From a bacterium 210820-DFI.6.37 (lineage in GTDB: Bacteria; Bacillota; Clostridia; Peptostreptococcales; Anaerovoracaceae), in the NCBI GenBank assembly GCA_020558355.1, contig JAJCKG010000005.1:111250-175249 (forward strand): a stretch of DNA of 64,000 nt, written 5' to 3'. Position 1 is the stretch's first letter, and every line of letters starts with the position of its first letter. Made by a program: the position numbers and the translations under genes. The notes under the pieces are model-generated. The model worked only from the letters and a program-made list of their open reading frames with translations. It ran no database searches and was not told where the DNA came from. Shown one piece after another: positions 34,074-43,038 of this stretch.

Positions 34074-34199
34074 TGTTCTTTCCTCTCTTTGCATTATATT
34101 TAAGCATATCCTTTTCATTTCTTCCTGTCAATAACCCAGTTTGAATTGTTGAAGCGGAAAACCCTGGGCGCCTGCCGCTGTCCGGCGCGGCGCTTTTTC

Positions 34200-34228
34200 T
34201 TGCCAACGGGGGGATTTCATCGTATTAT
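34200..34228 (+). promoter_or_regulatory. Promoter of the GIY-YIG gene
   Basis: TTGCCA (34200-34205), 17 nt, TATTAT (34223-34228), 25 nt before the start codon. Confidence 0.6.
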
Positions 34229-34253
34229 ATAAAATGGAAAGGGGGCCTGCCGC

Positions 34254-34535
34254 GTGGAAAAACAGGCTTACGTTTATATTTTGAAATGCCGGGACAAGAC
34301 GCTTTATACCGGCTGGACCAATAATGTGGAAAAGCGGCTGACGGCTCACAACAGCGGCGCGGGGGCCAAATATACCCGGAGCCGCAGACCGGTAGAGCTG
34401 GTGTATTTTGAAGCGCTTCCTGATAAATCCGCGGCCCTTCGCCGGGAGGCCGCCATCAAAAAGCTGACCCGGGCGGAAAAAGAACAGCTGATTTTAAATG
34501 GCGGAAAAGCGCAAAGAAGCGAAAATAGCAAATAG
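34254..34535 (+). CDS. GIY-YIG nuclease-superfamily protein, YhbQ/UPF0213-like
   Basis: 93 aa starting at GTG 34254 with AAGGGGG upstream. The whole protein is one GIY-YIG domain: YVYILKCRDKTLYTGWTNNV supplies the Y-x-Y and Y-T-G signatures, then AHNSGAGAKYTRSRRPVELV and REAAIKKLTRAEKEQLI. Family members are small structure-specific DNA-processing proteins of poorly known role. It stands alone with its own promoter and terminator. Confidence 0.92.
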   Translation: MEKQAYVYILKCRDKTLYTGWTNNVEKRLTAHNSGAGAKYTRSRRPVELVYFEALPDKSAALRREAAIKKLTRAEKEQLILNGGKAQRSENSK

Positions 34536-34549
34536 CCAAAAAGCGTTAA

Positions 34550-34593
34550 AAGGCCGGCGCCTGTGACCTGAATCGGTTCGGCGCCGGCCTTTC
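34550..34593 (+). terminator. Terminator after the GIY-YIG gene
   Basis: AAGGCCGGCGCC (34550-34561) pairs perfectly with GGCGCCGGCCTT (34580-34591), followed by TCT. The stem is long and GC-rich though the T-run is short. Confidence 0.75.
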
Positions 34594-34622
34594 TGTCTCG
34601 GCCTGACGGCAGCGCTGCCCGC

Positions 34623-35375
34623 TTACAGCTGCCGCTTTACATCCTGCTTAAACTGTTCCCACGCTTTGGGATGCTCCACATAGTATTTAGGGCAGTTCTT
34701 CCCTGTAACATCATAATGCCGGATCACGTCTTCTTCATCCAGATGAAATTCTTCACAAAGCCACGCAGTCAGCTTGATCACAGCGCTGTAGGTTTTGTCG
34801 TTAAATTTTCCGGTGCTGTCCGGATGGCAGACCTCAATGGAAATGGTGTCCGGATTCCTGTCATTGGAAGCGGAGGACTGTTCGTCCAGAGGAATGCACT
34901 GGATTACCTCTCCTTTCAGTCCCACAACAAAATGAGCGCTTACCCGGGACTGGCTGGAATCAAAGTAGTCCCGATTGCCTTTAGCCGTGCTGCCCGGATT
35001 GGCAACATAATGAATTACAATGTCATTGACCCGCTTCATTTCCCGTCCGGTTCTGGAATGGCCGTCCTGAGTAATAAAGTCCTGCTGAATATACGACGGG
35101 TAGCTCAATTCTGAGATATCCACGGTCAAAAGACAGGACCGCAGGATAAGCCCGCTCATCAGCGCTAGGATCACGCCCATCAGGATCATCAGCCGCTTGC
35201 GTCTCTTGCTCTTTTTGTACGCCGCCGTCTTCCTGGATCCCGCTTTTTTTCTGCCCCGCTTTTTTCCAGGCCGGCTGGATGTACGAGATCTTCCCGCGCT
35301 GACCTGTTTGGAGGCGGTGCCGGATCTGCCTCTTTGAGGCGTATTCACTTTTCCGTTTGTTTCTCTCCTAACCAT
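34623..35375 (-). CDS. Membrane-anchored N-acetylmuramoyl-L-alanine amidase (Amidase_2)
   Basis: 250 aa. Residues 1-60 are very basic with a membrane helix (LMILMGVILALMSGLIL) at about 62-78, so the enzyme is anchored with its domain outside. The amidase domain shows the zinc-binding histidine in NDIVIHYVANPGSTA, the VSAHFVVGLKGEVIQCIPLD core and the second ligands in DVIRHYDVTGKNCPKYYV. It cleaves the amide bond between muramic acid and the peptide stem during wall turnover. It lies alone on the minus strand after orr; the ATG has only a weak ribosome site. Confidence 0.9.
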   Translation of the reverse strand: MVRRETNGKVNTPQRGRSGTASKQVSAGRSRTSSRPGKKRGRKKAGSRKTAAYKKSKRRKRLMILMGVILALMSGLILRSCLLTVDISELSYPSYIQQDFITQDGHSRTGREMKRVNDIVIHYVANPGSTAKGNRDYFDSSQSRVSAHFVVGLKGEVIQCIPLDEQSSASNDRNPDTISIEVCHPDSTGKFNDKTYSAVIKLTAWLCEEFHLDEEDVIRHYDVTGKNCPKYYVEHPKAWEQFKQDVKRQL

Positions 35376-35491
35376 ATATTCATTCTACGGCTTTCCATCT
35401 TTTTTGACAAGGGAAGCGGAAGAATGTTAATTGCTTTTTAAGAAATCCCCTGCGCCATGCCTGCGCTTGGCAGGAGAAATTGCCGCTTCGG

Positions 35492-36577
35492 TTATCGATA
35501 CGCTTTTTCTACATACGGGCTGGTGGCGGTTTTCAGCATACCGCCATAGCCTACTTTAAAAGCTACGATATCGCCGACTTTATACGCTTTGCCGCATTTA
35601 GAAACATCCAGAATCATGTGGTCGGAGCTGGCTCCCAGGATGTCCACCTGTCCATCCAGCGGTTCCATGCTGCCGATATCCGTATCCTGCTGACCGATGC
35701 CGATAATGGCTCTTTGAATGATCCCCCGGTCCTCATAATAAGGCTTCTGGCCGAAAGCGTCCACTCCCACTTCTCCAATAGGAAGAGACGGCTTTTCCTT
35801 TAATTCAATGATCTGGGCCTCCAGAATCAGCGCGTCATCAGTTGTTCCCGGAAGCTTACTGCCGTAAGCGGTGTCGTTGCCAAGAAGGAACGCTTCTCCC
35901 AGCCGCAGGTTGTTGATTTTTTCCGGAAGCTCGCCTTTGCCGATCAAATAAATGGAGCTGGAATTCCCGCCGGAAACCATTTGCAGCTTAATATTAAATT
36001 TTTTCTCGATTTTTTCCGCCCATTCTCCCAGCTGGGATAAGTTGTCGTTTTTCGGAATGATCGCTCCATAGCAGGTCAGGTTGACAGCAATTCCGTAAAG
36101 CTCCAGGTTTTTAAGGCTCAGAATCAGTTCCGCGGTATCGTAAATATCCTGCTCGTTTTCAAAGAAGATTCCTTCCCGCAGGTCGCCCAGGTCGATCATA
36201 AGGACGACTTTGTGAGTCGCTTCCTGCTTTGCCGCTTCCGCGTCCAGCAGCCGCAACGTTTCCGGCTCCGAGTTAAAGCTGATGTCCGCGTATTTTACGA
36301 CTTCTTCGATCTCACAGGCCATAGGCAGGCGCAGGAGCAAGGTCTGCTTTCCCGCTTTTCTGGCGCTGTCCGCATAGGACGCGATATTTTTGATTCTGGA
36401 ATCCGCAAGGAAATCTACCGCGGGATGCCGCGTCACCATTTCAGTCATAACCGGATCCGCGCACAATCCCTTTGTTACAATCATCAGGGAGCATCCGCCC
36501 TGATCCTTTGTGATCCTGGCTACGCCATCCAGATTGCTTTTCAGTTTTTGAATATCGATGGTCAGTTTTGGATACAT
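35492..36577 (-). CDS. orr: Ornithine racemase, PLP-dependent
   Basis: 361 aa from ATG 36577, chosen because AAAAGGAG lies just upstream. Alanine-racemase-type TIM barrel with the PLP lysine at residue 36 (MIVTKGLC), MIDLGDLREG and the glycine loop VSGGNSSSIY. It interconverts L- and D-ornithine, the entry step that feeds D-ornithine aminomutase. It is the last gene of the ornithine operon, as in C. difficile. A second racemase of the same family lies 9 kb upstream. Confidence 0.93.
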   Translation of the reverse strand: MYPKLTIDIQKLKSNLDGVARITKDQGGCSLMIVTKGLCADPVMTEMVTRHPAVDFLADSRIKNIASYADSARKAGKQTLLLRLPMACEIEEVVKYADISFNSEPETLRLLDAEAAKQEATHKVVLMIDLGDLREGIFFENEQDIYDTAELILSLKNLELYGIAVNLTCYGAIIPKNDNLSQLGEWAEKIEKKFNIKLQMVSGGNSSSIYLIGKGELPEKINNLRLGEAFLLGNDTAYGSKLPGTTDDALILEAQIIELKEKPSLPIGEVGVDAFGQKPYYEDRGIIQRAIIGIGQQDTDIGSMEPLDGQVDILGASSDHMILDVSKCGKAYKVGDIVAFKVGYGGMLKTATSPYVEKAYR

Positions 36578-36645
36578 ACTTTTCTCCTTTTCTTGATATT
36601 TTTTAATCATATTTTGAGTTTCAGCTTTGCCGCCCAATCCGCTTT

Positions 36646-38445
36646 TTATTCGGTCCTCTGAGGACAGCCTGTTCTGGCGCAGCGCTTACATTCATGGGTG
36701 CAGTCTCCCATATACTGGCCTTTTGCCGCCCATTTTCCCTGAACACCTCCGCCGCTTCGCAATGCCTCTTTTTCCGGATCAGCAGTCCTTTTTAGTTCTG
36801 ACGCGGCGGGATTTTCCGCAATTTTTTGCGCGCCTTCGCCTTGCGTTTTCAGGCCGGGTCCGGTCTGTGTTCCGCTTTTCCCCTGGCTTTGCGGCTGATG
36901 GTGCGCTCCGCCGATAGGCTCATCCTCTTTGTAGGCGCTCATATCATAGCCCATCGCTTCACATTCTTCGATGTGCTTTTGATATTCCTCTTCTTTCTTT
37001 CTGGCCTCCTCCAACTCCCGGTCCACATCCGCCATAAACCTGGACTGGAAATCCCGCGGCTTCTTTTCCGGAAATTTAAAGCCCAGGCTTTTCTCCAACA
37101 GCTTGACTGCCGCTTCCTTGTGCTTCTTGGACAAAACGCCAAGGGAAGCCATGATATAATCATTATCCACCAGGATCTCCGCGTGTTCCGTAGGGAACAG
37201 CAGCATTCCGGTCTGATTATGCTCCGCAATTTCTTTCATAATCTCTACCCGGTGCGGAAGCCTGGTCAGCGCTCCGCCGGTGCCTACAATATACTTGACT
37301 GGCGTCAGGTCCTTTCCCTCTGCCACGGTGCTCCGGCCGGAAGGCCCGTAAATATACCGGATGCTCCCCGCATGGCGCTCTACCGCTTTCAGAACGGCTT
37401 CCTTTGTCAGACGTTCTACCAGTTTAATTTCATCTTCTGTCTTTGGAATGGCGACGTAGGACTCCAGGGTCTTTTCCAGATCGATGCCCATTTTTTCGCA
37501 GTCCTTTTGCATCTGCTCCTGGCCGATGGACTCAATGACCTTCATCCGGTTCACATAGACGCCCAGATCGCCTTCTACGGTCCGCTTGGCTTTCGGCTCC
37601 GGAGAAACCATGATTCTGGCGATTTTTTCGGATTCGGTCGCTACGGAATGCAGATCGGTCGTCGCGCCGCCTACGTCCAGGACAATCAGATCTCCCAGGC
37701 ATTCATAAAGCAGCTTAGTACATTCCATGACTGCTCCCGGCGTTGGTATGATGGGCCCGTTTACCATATCCCGCACATGTTCCATTCCGGGAGCGCCGGT
37801 GATATGTTCCTCAAACGCGTCCTGGATCACTTTCCGGCAGGGTTCTACATTCAGATCATCGATTTTCGGATACACATTTTCTACGTTGTACAGCTTTTGG
37901 CCGCTTTCTTCATCGAAAATCAGCTTCATTTCCTCCTGATTTTCACAGTTTCCCGCATAGATGATGGGGGCTTTCAGCCCCAGGCTTCGGATTTTTTCGG
38001 CGTTATCAATGGCGGTATCCCGTTCGCCGTAGTCTACGCCGCCGGCAATCAGGATCAGATTGGGATTGATTTCTTTGATTTTGGCAAGGTCGGTCCTTCT
38101 CAGTTTTCCCGCTGTTACATAATGGATGATGCCTCCGGCTCCCAGAGCCGCTTCCTTTGCCGCCTTGGCGGTCATATCGTAGACCAGGCCGTGGACGGTC
38201 ATTTTCAGCCCTCCCGCGGCAGATGAGGTGGCCAGCATTTCATCATATTCTAAGGATTCGATGTTCATTTTCGCGCACAGGTCGTCCACAGCGCCCTGCA
38301 GCCCGATCCGGACATCCCCTTCCAGAACGGAGGTAGGCGCTTGTCCCTGTGCCCAGAAAACCGGATGATCGGTGTCGATATCTTTAAACGCGTTTACAAC
38401 CGTAGTTGTAGAACCAATCTCGGCTACTAATACATCAACTTTCAT
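36646..38445 (-). CDS. GlmL/MutL-like reactivating factor for D-ornithine aminomutase
   Basis: 599 aa. The ATPase part resembles GlmL/MutL (actin-like fold): VAEIGSTTTVVNAF at the N-terminus, GGVDYGERDTAIDNAEKI, LDVGGATTDLHSV, YIVGTGGALTRLPHR. Such proteins exchange damaged cobalamin in B12-dependent mutases; in ornithine clusters the homologue is called the reactivating factor of OraSE. Beyond about residue 470 there is a charged coiled part, a low-complexity Gln/Gly/Pro linker and a cysteine cluster CTHECKRCARTGC at the end, longer than usual for the family (about 460 aa). AAGGAG precedes the ATG. Confidence 0.9.
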   Translation of the reverse strand: MKVDVLVAEIGSTTTVVNAFKDIDTDHPVFWAQGQAPTSVLEGDVRIGLQGAVDDLCAKMNIESLEYDEMLATSSAAGGLKMTVHGLVYDMTAKAAKEAALGAGGIIHYVTAGKLRRTDLAKIKEINPNLILIAGGVDYGERDTAIDNAEKIRSLGLKAPIIYAGNCENQEEMKLIFDEESGQKLYNVENVYPKIDDLNVEPCRKVIQDAFEEHITGAPGMEHVRDMVNGPIIPTPGAVMECTKLLYECLGDLIVLDVGGATTDLHSVATESEKIARIMVSPEPKAKRTVEGDLGVYVNRMKVIESIGQEQMQKDCEKMGIDLEKTLESYVAIPKTEDEIKLVERLTKEAVLKAVERHAGSIRYIYGPSGRSTVAEGKDLTPVKYIVGTGGALTRLPHRVEIMKEIAEHNQTGMLLFPTEHAEILVDNDYIMASLGVLSKKHKEAAVKLLEKSLGFKFPEKKPRDFQSRFMADVDRELEEARKKEEEYQKHIEECEAMGYDMSAYKEDEPIGGAHHQPQSQGKSGTQTGPGLKTQGEGAQKIAENPAASELKRTADPEKEALRSGGGVQGKWAAKGQYMGDCTHECKRCARTGCPQRTE

Positions 38446-38521
38446 GTTTGTCTCCTTTTATCTCTCTATTTCAGCGGCATTAAAGCCTTTACATCAGTTT
38501 ATTACGGATTTCTGAAAGCGC

Positions 38522-38551
38522 GGCAGGGCAGGTATTCCTACCTGCCCTGCC
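38522..38551. other. Strong hairpin within the ornithine operon
   Basis: GGCAGGGCAGGTA and TACCTGCCCTGCC form a perfect 13-bp stem with a 4-nt loop between oraE and the reactivase gene. On the transcribed minus strand it has no T-run, so it is more likely an mRNA stability or processing element than a terminator. Confidence 0.65.
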
Positions 38552-38607
38552 ATTATACAATATTTTTTATGGAGTGTTTTTCTATAAGCTTTTGTCTTAC
38601 AGGAGCT

Positions 38608-40824
38608 TTATAATTCTCCTCTTCTTCTCATGGCCTCTTCAGCCAGGAAGGTGGCAACGTCGATGCCGTGGGAATCTCTTCCAAAGCCTTCGTCGATTCC
38701 TGTATTTCTTGCTTCTTCAGGAACTACCTGCGTGCCGCCTGCCGCAATGATGACTCTGTCGCGGATTCCTTTTTCGATAGCCAGCTCGTTGATTCGCTTC
38801 ATGTTTTTGTAGTGAACATTGTCATGAGAAATGATTGTGGATGCTAAAATAGCGTCCGCATTCAGTTCTACAGCCGCGTCTACCAGCTTTTCTACTGGTA
38901 CGGAGGTTCCCAGGTATTCTACCTTAACGCCCCACTTTTCAATTCCGCCGTGCTTAATATTGATGATTTCACGAAGTCCAACGGAGTGCTCGTCTTCGCC
39001 TACAGTACCGCAGACAACCTTCATCGGATGATCGCTGAATTCTTTGTACAGCACTTCATCGCTGAGATGATGCGGTTCAGGCGGGATCTCCAGGTTATTC
39101 GGATCAACGTCGAAGGTGATTTTTCCTTTCATTTCGATCCGGGTACCTTCCGCGTCCTGAAGGATTTCCTTACTGATTACTTCCGGATCCTCAAGACCCA
39201 GCTGCTTTCCGATTTCCAGCGCAGTGGCTTCCGCCGCTCTTACATGAGTCGGAACGCACATAGTGATCATGATAGTTCCGTCTGCGCACCATTCCATTTC
39301 CGGCTTGATGGCTTCGCCGTCCAGGTATTTTGCAACCTTCTCAAATCTTCTATCTACACAGTCCTCTTCATCCAGCTCGTCGATATAAACGATCTTGCTT
39401 CTGTCTTCAAAGGTACATCCGCCGATAAGCGCCGCGGGATCATCCGGGTCACCGCCGTACTGCTCTACATTGTTATATCCGAAGTGAGCCGTTACAGGAG
39501 CCATGTAGTCATCTTCTCTCTCGAAGATATATCCATAGCCTACGCCGCCTTCGATCTGTCTCGCGATACCGTCGCCGTTTCTCTCAGGATACTCCGCGGA
39601 ATCCACAAAGAAGCCTTCCTGCACAGCCTGAAAGTACCCGCCTACTTCTACGATTTCTTCCATAAAGAGACAAGCTCTTTCCTTGATTTCTCTCGCTTTT
39701 TCTCTCAGCGGGCCATCCTTCTTCAGCTCTACCATTTCCATCAGACCGTCCAGCCCGATCAGAGTCTGCTTCGCGTTGTCGCAGGCTTCAATATTGTAAA
39801 TGTGCCAAGGTACGTTTCTTCCTTCGTCCGGAGTAATGGTGGACTGGATATCCGCTCTTGTCAGCTTGGAGATAAGCATATTGAGAACATGGGTAACCGT
39901 AGCTTCTCTCGCGGAGGAGCAGATGTACTTGGTGTTCTGCTGCGCTCTCATCTTGTAGCGGTCGCAAATATCCCGAAGGGCTACTGCGTAAGGCAGGTCC
40001 ATATATACGCTCGGCGCGGGAGTCGCTGTCGGAGGTACGGTAGACAAGCTGATGTTCTCAGGCTTGATGCCTACTTTTTCAGAGAACAGAGAGTTAATCG
40101 CGTGCTGTACGATCAGCTCCGGCATTACCTTCCAGGCTTCTCTCGCGGTCGCGTTGGCGTTGTGCGCTCCATCGATCTGCAGAATGTCCGCCCATGCCAT
40201 AACCTTCTTGGACTCGCAGGCGTCTACGAAAGAACGCACACAGTTGATATCTCTGTAAAGCACGTTGTACTGTGGGTCCTGGTGCGCGCCGTTGATGCCT
40301 TCTTCGGCAAACATAACAGCTACATCCGGGCCAGCGACGCCGGAAACATAGGAGTGATAGTTGATAGGGCGGCCCACTTCATCTTCAATGATATCCAGGG
40401 CTTTTCTCTGTGCCCGCACCTGTTTTCTTGTAATAGGAACACCGCCGATTCCCTGCGGAGTACCTTCCATCAGACCGTCGATATGGGACTGCCCCATGTG
40501 GCGGATAACCATGATATGGTCCGCGCCGTGCCATGCCGCCATTCTCATTCTGCGGATGTCATCCTCGAACCGTCCGGAAGCGATCTCCGTTGTGATAACC
40601 GGACCCGGCTGCGGGTCGATGTTTCCGAAATACTTTGCGGGAGGAAGCCCTACGCTGTTTTTCAGCGGCTCAGAGCAGTCATGGTATTCAAAAGGACCCA
40701 TTTTCAGGTTTGGCACCGGTTTTCTCCATACCCAACCTCTTCTTCTCGGCTCGTATTTGTCCAGGTCCTTCATAATATTGCGGACATCCAGCTTTTCATT
40801 TGGTTCTAATTTGAAGTCTGCCAT
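38608..40824 (-). CDS. oraE: D-ornithine 4,5-aminomutase, large E subunit
   Basis: 738 aa, the expected length. The N-terminal TIM-barrel binds PLP and substrate; the C-terminal Rossmann domain binds adenosylcobalamin through the DxHxxG motif in EDEHSVGLREI, followed by NIKHGG, which carries the lysine known in A. sticklandii OraE to hold PLP in the resting state. With OraS it moves the terminal amino group of D-ornithine to C4, giving 2,4-diaminopentanoate. It starts 2 nt after oraS with the ribosome site inside the oraS end, indicating coupled translation. Confidence 0.97.
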   Translation of the reverse strand: MADFKLEPNEKLDVRNIMKDLDKYEPRRRGWVWRKPVPNLKMGPFEYHDCSEPLKNSVGLPPAKYFGNIDPQPGPVITTEIASGRFEDDIRRMRMAAWHGADHIMVIRHMGQSHIDGLMEGTPQGIGGVPITRKQVRAQRKALDIIEDEVGRPINYHSYVSGVAGPDVAVMFAEEGINGAHQDPQYNVLYRDINCVRSFVDACESKKVMAWADILQIDGAHNANATAREAWKVMPELIVQHAINSLFSEKVGIKPENISLSTVPPTATPAPSVYMDLPYAVALRDICDRYKMRAQQNTKYICSSAREATVTHVLNMLISKLTRADIQSTITPDEGRNVPWHIYNIEACDNAKQTLIGLDGLMEMVELKKDGPLREKAREIKERACLFMEEIVEVGGYFQAVQEGFFVDSAEYPERNGDGIARQIEGGVGYGYIFEREDDYMAPVTAHFGYNNVEQYGGDPDDPAALIGGCTFEDRSKIVYIDELDEEDCVDRRFEKVAKYLDGEAIKPEMEWCADGTIMITMCVPTHVRAAEATALEIGKQLGLEDPEVISKEILQDAEGTRIEMKGKITFDVDPNNLEIPPEPHHLSDEVLYKEFSDHPMKVVCGTVGEDEHSVGLREIINIKHGGIEKWGVKVEYLGTSVPVEKLVDAAVELNADAILASTIISHDNVHYKNMKRINELAIEKGIRDRVIIAAGGTQVVPEEARNTGIDEGFGRDSHGIDVATFLAEEAMRRRGEL

Positions 40825-40826
40825 TC

Positions 40827-41201
40827 TTATTTTCCTCCTTTCGCGAACAGGGCCGCGGCTTCATCCCAGCCTTCGCCCTTTGCCAGCATTTCTCCAGCTT
40901 CTCTGATGGAGACGCCTTTCTCTTTGGATACTTTGTAAACTACGTGGCCTGCTCCGTGGCCCATAAGCCCCCGGTCCATGCAGCCTTCTACGATTTTCTG
41001 TGTATCCAGGGAGGAAATTCCCATTCTCAAAAGTACTGCCCGCTCTACGGACGGTGTTGTATTCTTTCTGCCCAGCTCAAGAAGCGGGTCAACAACCTGG
41101 GCGGTCAGTTCCCAGAACCGATCATACAATTCCTGGTCGCTCAGGTTCGCAATGTGCTTTCTGCGCTCTGCAAAATCGTCTTCTCTTCTCATCCTTTTCA
41201 T
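40827..41201 (-). CDS. oraS: D-ornithine 4,5-aminomutase, small S subunit
   Basis: 124 aa, the normal size. The sequence FAERRKHIANLSDQELYDRF, then LGRKNTTPSVERAVLLRMG and MGHGAGHVVYKV matches OraS, which wraps the large subunit and is needed for activity. ATG 41201 or the ATG three codons later (41192, better spaced from GAGAGG) may be the start. A GC-rich hairpin lies just upstream. Confidence 0.95.
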   Translation of the reverse strand: MKRMRREDDFAERRKHIANLSDQELYDRFWELTAQVVDPLLELGRKNTTPSVERAVLLRMGISSLDTQKIVEGCMDRGLMGHGAGHVVYKVSKEKGVSIREAGEMLAKGEGWDEAAALFAKGGK

Positions 41202-41227
41202 CCTCTCTAAAACTTAATGGGTTGGGC

Positions 41228-41250
41228 GGCCCGCCGCCGGGCGGCGGGCC
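41228..41250. other. Very GC-rich hairpin between ortB and oraS
   Basis: GGCCCGCCGCC faces GGCGGCGGGCC with almost no loop, so several registers are possible. There is no T-run on the minus strand. It resembles the hairpin at 38522 in position (just before a gene junction) but not in sequence. Confidence 0.6.
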
Positions 41251-41308
41251 CAGTCTCGTTCAAATCTCTCAATCAAATTTATACAAGGTTGTTTTTTTCA
41301 AATCAGGG

Positions 41309-42727
41309 TTACAGAGTTTTCTTGATCTCTTCTACCGCGTTCTTTACCCATTCAACGTCTTTTCTGGTTTCTTCAGCCAGATATTTATAATCTTCCTCTG
41401 TCGGGTTTAATCCGTATTTTCTCAGGTTGCCCTTGATCAGAGACCGTTTCTGGCGGTCAAGATCCATATCCTTTGCTTTGATCAGGGACGGGTGCTCCGG
41501 AATGATTACGCTCTTTCCCGGAACTTCATCCTTAGGATCTCCGAATCTCACCTCGATTCCGTTCTGTCTCGCAAAGGACAGCTGCGGCTGCAGGTGTTTT
41601 CCCGCGCCTGTATATTCCGTTTCCTGAACAACAATCATCGCGTCCTCCGGCATTTCCTGCGCGATGGAGAAAGCCGCGGCCAGAGAAGTGTTTCCCGCGG
41701 GACCCTTTTCCAGTCCTTCCAGAGTCGCCAGGCATTCAGTAATGTAGAATACATCGCCCTGGGTAATTGTTACATAACGATCCATGTACCGCAGCGGTCT
41801 TGCCGCTGATCTAGGCACATCGGAGTGGTCCGGATCTACAGCGTAAGGCACGCCAAAGCCGGTATGTCCGGTTGTGCAGGATTTCAGATTAAACGCCTTG
41901 TCTGACGCCATATGCAGTCCGGTCAGATCGATGGAAGCGCCGATAACAGTCGTATCCTTGGCTCCCGCTTTAATCAGCCCTCTCGCGGTACCGGTCAGAT
42001 TTCCGCCGCCCGCGTTGGTGCAGACTACAGCGTCCGGATCTTTTCCATATTTTTCACGGAACTGCATCGCGATTTCATAGCCCAGAGTTTCAACGCCGGC
42101 AATGCCAAACGGAGTGTACAGGGAAGCGTTGAAATATCCCGTTTCTTCCAGCAGAAGAATGAACTTGTAGAACAGCTCCGGTCCAACGGTCAGCTGAACG
42201 ACTTCCGCGCCCAGCGCCTCACATTTTCTTGCTTTTTCAATGATTTCCGGCTGTCCTACGCCCTTTGAGTCATAGCATTCCTGAACGATAATGCATTTCA
42301 GTCCCGCAATGGCCGCCTGAGAAGCAACCGCGGCGCCATAGTTGCCGGAAGTAGCCGCGATAACGCCTTTGTAGCCCAGCTTCTTCGCGTGGTAAACCGC
42401 GTTGGCGGCTCTTCTTGCTTTAAAGCTGCCGGACGGGTTGGAAGCTTCATCCTTGATAAAGATTCTCGCGCCCTTTCCTTTTGGAGCGCAGGCCCGAGCC
42501 AGCCTGGTCAAATTCTTCAGCTCCAGGATCGGAGTATTTCCTACATTTACACTGTACTGAATATCCTGCATTTCCTCCAGAGTATATCCGGTTTCCCGCA
42601 TCATTCTCTCATAGTCGAAGGCCATGGAGCCGGATTCGAACTGAGAATAATCGATAGAAAGAGCAGCGTTCATTACTTCATTTTTTCTGCTCATTACGCT
42701 GTCATAATCCTGAGGTAATTTGGCCAT
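41309..42727 (-). CDS. ortB: 2-amino-4-oxopentanoate thiolase, beta subunit (PLP enzyme)
   Basis: 472 aa of the threonine-synthase-like PLP fold. The lysine of NPSGSFKARRAANA (K103) binds PLP, and TNAGGGNLTG is the phosphate-binding loop. With OrtA it cleaves 2-amino-4-oxopentanoate with coenzyme A to acetyl-CoA and D-alanine. Its ATG overlaps the ortA stop by one base (TAATG), so the subunits are translationally coupled. Confidence 0.96.
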   Translation of the reverse strand: MAKLPQDYDSVMSRKNEVMNAALSIDYSQFESGSMAFDYERMMRETGYTLEEMQDIQYSVNVGNTPILELKNLTRLARACAPKGKGARIFIKDEASNPSGSFKARRAANAVYHAKKLGYKGVIAATSGNYGAAVASQAAIAGLKCIIVQECYDSKGVGQPEIIEKARKCEALGAEVVQLTVGPELFYKFILLLEETGYFNASLYTPFGIAGVETLGYEIAMQFREKYGKDPDAVVCTNAGGGNLTGTARGLIKAGAKDTTVIGASIDLTGLHMASDKAFNLKSCTTGHTGFGVPYAVDPDHSDVPRSAARPLRYMDRYVTITQGDVFYITECLATLEGLEKGPAGNTSLAAAFSIAQEMPEDAMIVVQETEYTGAGKHLQPQLSFARQNGIEVRFGDPKDEVPGKSVIIPEHPSLIKAKDMDLDRQKRSLIKGNLRKYGLNPTEEDYKYLAEETRKDVEWVKNAVEEIKKTL

Positions 42728-43026
42728 TATTTGTCACCTCCAAATACGATTTCTCTCACCTGCTTGTCGATTTTCTGCAGTTCCGGAATGCAGGTCCCGA
42801 AATCATGCGTATAATAAGGATTCACTTCGATGAGTGTTCCTGTCTCATGTCTTCCGTTGACAGACTCGATCTCTACTTCGTCGCCAATCTGAGCGTCAGC
42901 CAGCAGGAAGCCTTTGGTCCACATTTCAAGCGGAACCTTCTGTGTATCCTCCGGAAGCTTTCCGGTACGTTCTTCGGCTTTCAGGATCACCTTGTGTATC
43001 CTTACCCATTCACCTTTTTTCGCCAT
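42727..43026 (-). CDS. ortA: 2-amino-4-oxopentanoate thiolase, alpha subunit
   Basis: 99 aa, the usual length. Contains GEWVRIHKVILKAEERTGKL and a small beta-rich core, VEIESVNGRHETGTLIEV, ending VREIVFGGDK. It is the essential small partner of OrtB. It starts 12 nt after ord with AAGGAG upstream. Confidence 0.94.
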   Translation of the reverse strand: MAKKGEWVRIHKVILKAEERTGKLPEDTQKVPLEMWTKGFLLADAQIGDEVEIESVNGRHETGTLIEVNPYYTHDFGTCIPELQKIDKQVREIVFGGDK

Positions 43027-43038
43027 TTTAACTTCTCC

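Noticed and set aside
38950..40809. Very long plus-strand frame opposite oraE
   Set aside because: Antisense shadow of a highly expressed, codon-biased gene; no motifs and no ribosome site.
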